A DNA stretch of 5,671 nucleotides from Bacteroidales bacterium. Lineage in GTDB: Bacteria > Bacteroidota > Bacteroidia > Bacteroidales > UBA7960. The stretch is taken from the NCBI GenBank assembly GCA_007124575.1, contig SLEW01000254.1, forward strand, positions 1 to 5,671, read 5' to 3'. Shown in pieces: positions 5,087 to 5,671 of the stretch (the stretch's first letter is position 1; each line of letters opens with the position of its first letter). The notes under the pieces are model-generated. The model saw only the letters and a list, made by a program, of their open reading frames with translations. It did not search any database and was not told where the DNA came from. The position numbers and the translations under genes are program-made.

Positions 5087-5671
5087 ATGTCAAAACACGG
5101 CACCATCAGGCGTTACGGGCTTATCATTGAGATGACGAGCCGCAATTTTTACCCTTCCTTTCGCAGGATACAGGAAGTTCTGTTCGATCAGGGGTTTGAG
5201 GTTTCTGACCGCACCATTCAGCGGGACATCGAGCAGATACGTTATGATTTCGGCATTGAAATTGCCTATGACCACCTGCGCAGTGGCTATTTCATTGACC
5301 GGGAGAAAAGCCTCGACATTGAGAAATTCCTTCGTTTCCTTGAGATTGTCAATACGGCGGAGCTGCTCACGGAAAGCTTGAAGGAGAGCAAGGATGCGCT
5401 GGAATACATCGATTTTGAATCGCAGGGCGAGATGCGTGGCAGTGAGCACCTCAAGCCCATTCTTTTCGCCATTCGCAACCGGCGCATCATCACCTTTTCC
5501 CACGAAAAATACCAGTCGAGCGAAATCCGGAAACATGCGCTCAAACCCTATTTTTTGAAGGAATACCGCAACCGGTGGTATGTGGCCGGGTTGAAGCAGC
5601 CCAACGACGACTTCAGGATCTACGGCATAGACAGGATTCACGACCTGGTGGTCAGCGACAGGGTCTTTGAG
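5087..5671 (+). CDS. HTH-WYL transcription regulator, 3'-truncated
   Basis: The first 195 residues of the product are visible and the frame runs off the window end. Residues about 7-60 form a winged helix-turn-helix of the type usual in WYL proteins; the recognition helix area reads SDRTIQRDIEQIRYDFG (40-56), followed by the wing GYFIDRE. A helical linker follows (DIEKFLRFLEIVNTAELL). The WYL domain starts near 119 (SEHLKPILFAIRNRRIITF), with the signature W164-Y165-V166 in RNRWYVAGL and the later YGIDRIHDL (179-187). WYL domains bind ligands such as nucleic acid and tune the DNA-binding activity of the protein. Family members control DNA-damage responses and phage-defence or CRISPR loci. ATG 5087 is the first start after the promoter and begins MSKHGTIRRYG, typical of the family; no Shine-Dalgarno is seen. 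It is transcribed separately from dodecin, with a terminator and its own promoter between them. Its targets cannot be told from this window. Confidence 0.92.
   Translation, partial: MSKHGTIRRYGLIIEMTSRNFYPSFRRIQEVLFDQGFEVSDRTIQRDIEQIRYDFGIEIAYDHLRSGYFIDREKSLDIEKFLRFLEIVNTAELLTESLKESKDALEYIDFESQGEMRGSEHLKPILFAIRNRRIITFSHEKYQSSEIRKHALKPYFLKEYRNRWYVAGLKQPNDDFRIYGIDRIHDLVVSDRVFE

Noticed and set aside
5090..5641. Minus-strand open frame of 183 codons
   Set aside because: It is antisense to the HTH-WYL gene, which has clear family motifs and a promoter on the + strand.
1..5671. CRISPR array, tRNA, rRNA or insertion sequence
   Set aside because: No spaced direct repeats, tRNA-like cloverleaf, rRNA segment, transposase frame or terminal inverted repeats were seen.

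Overview
The window looks like a chromosomal segment of a Bacteroidota bacterium. The main evidence is two good matches to the Bacteroidota -7 promoter box (TAnnTTTG plus a pyrimidine), at 1256-1264 and 5017-5025. Most genes also lack a Shine-Dalgarno sequence. No closer taxon can be named from sequence alone. All recognised genes are on the + strand. Base composition is uneven: sampled stretches of the phosphatase gene are about 60% GC, while the dodecin gene counts to about 36% GC.

Layout. Bases 1-1239 are the 3' part of a human-type (type II) sulfide:quinone oxidoreductase gene whose start lies before the window. A -7 promoter box and a leader with a 9-bp inverted repeat follow, then a six-helix membrane protein of unknown function (1330-1962). 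Bases 2068-4354 hold a tight two-gene unit with a 13-base gap. The first gene is a PP2C-family protein phosphatase with an unusual ~100-residue N-terminal extension. The second is a membrane protein that joins a DUF4236 domain, two membrane helices, a TerB-like helical region and a PH-like C-terminal domain. A perfect 9-bp-arm inverted repeat sits immediately before the phosphatase start codon. After a 223-base AT-rich gap comes a lone dodecin-like gene (4578-4778), with a strong Shine-Dalgarno sequence, an extended -10-like promoter and a strong intrinsic terminator. The last gene, from 5087 to the window end, is the N-terminal part of an HTH-WYL transcription regulator. It has its own Bacteroidota promoter, and an inverted repeat overlaps the -7 box.

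How the genes relate. The genes appear to form several independent transcription units: sulfide detoxification, an orphan membrane protein, a phosphatase/TerB-like signalling pair, a dodecin and a WYL regulator. The phosphatase plus DUF4236/TerB-like pair is the best candidate for a little-described system. PP2C phosphatases and TerB-like domains are known partners in Ter-type stress signalling, but this domain combination is unfamiliar to me. The dodecin has lost both residues that normally hold flavin. The WYL regulator may control genes beyond the right edge.
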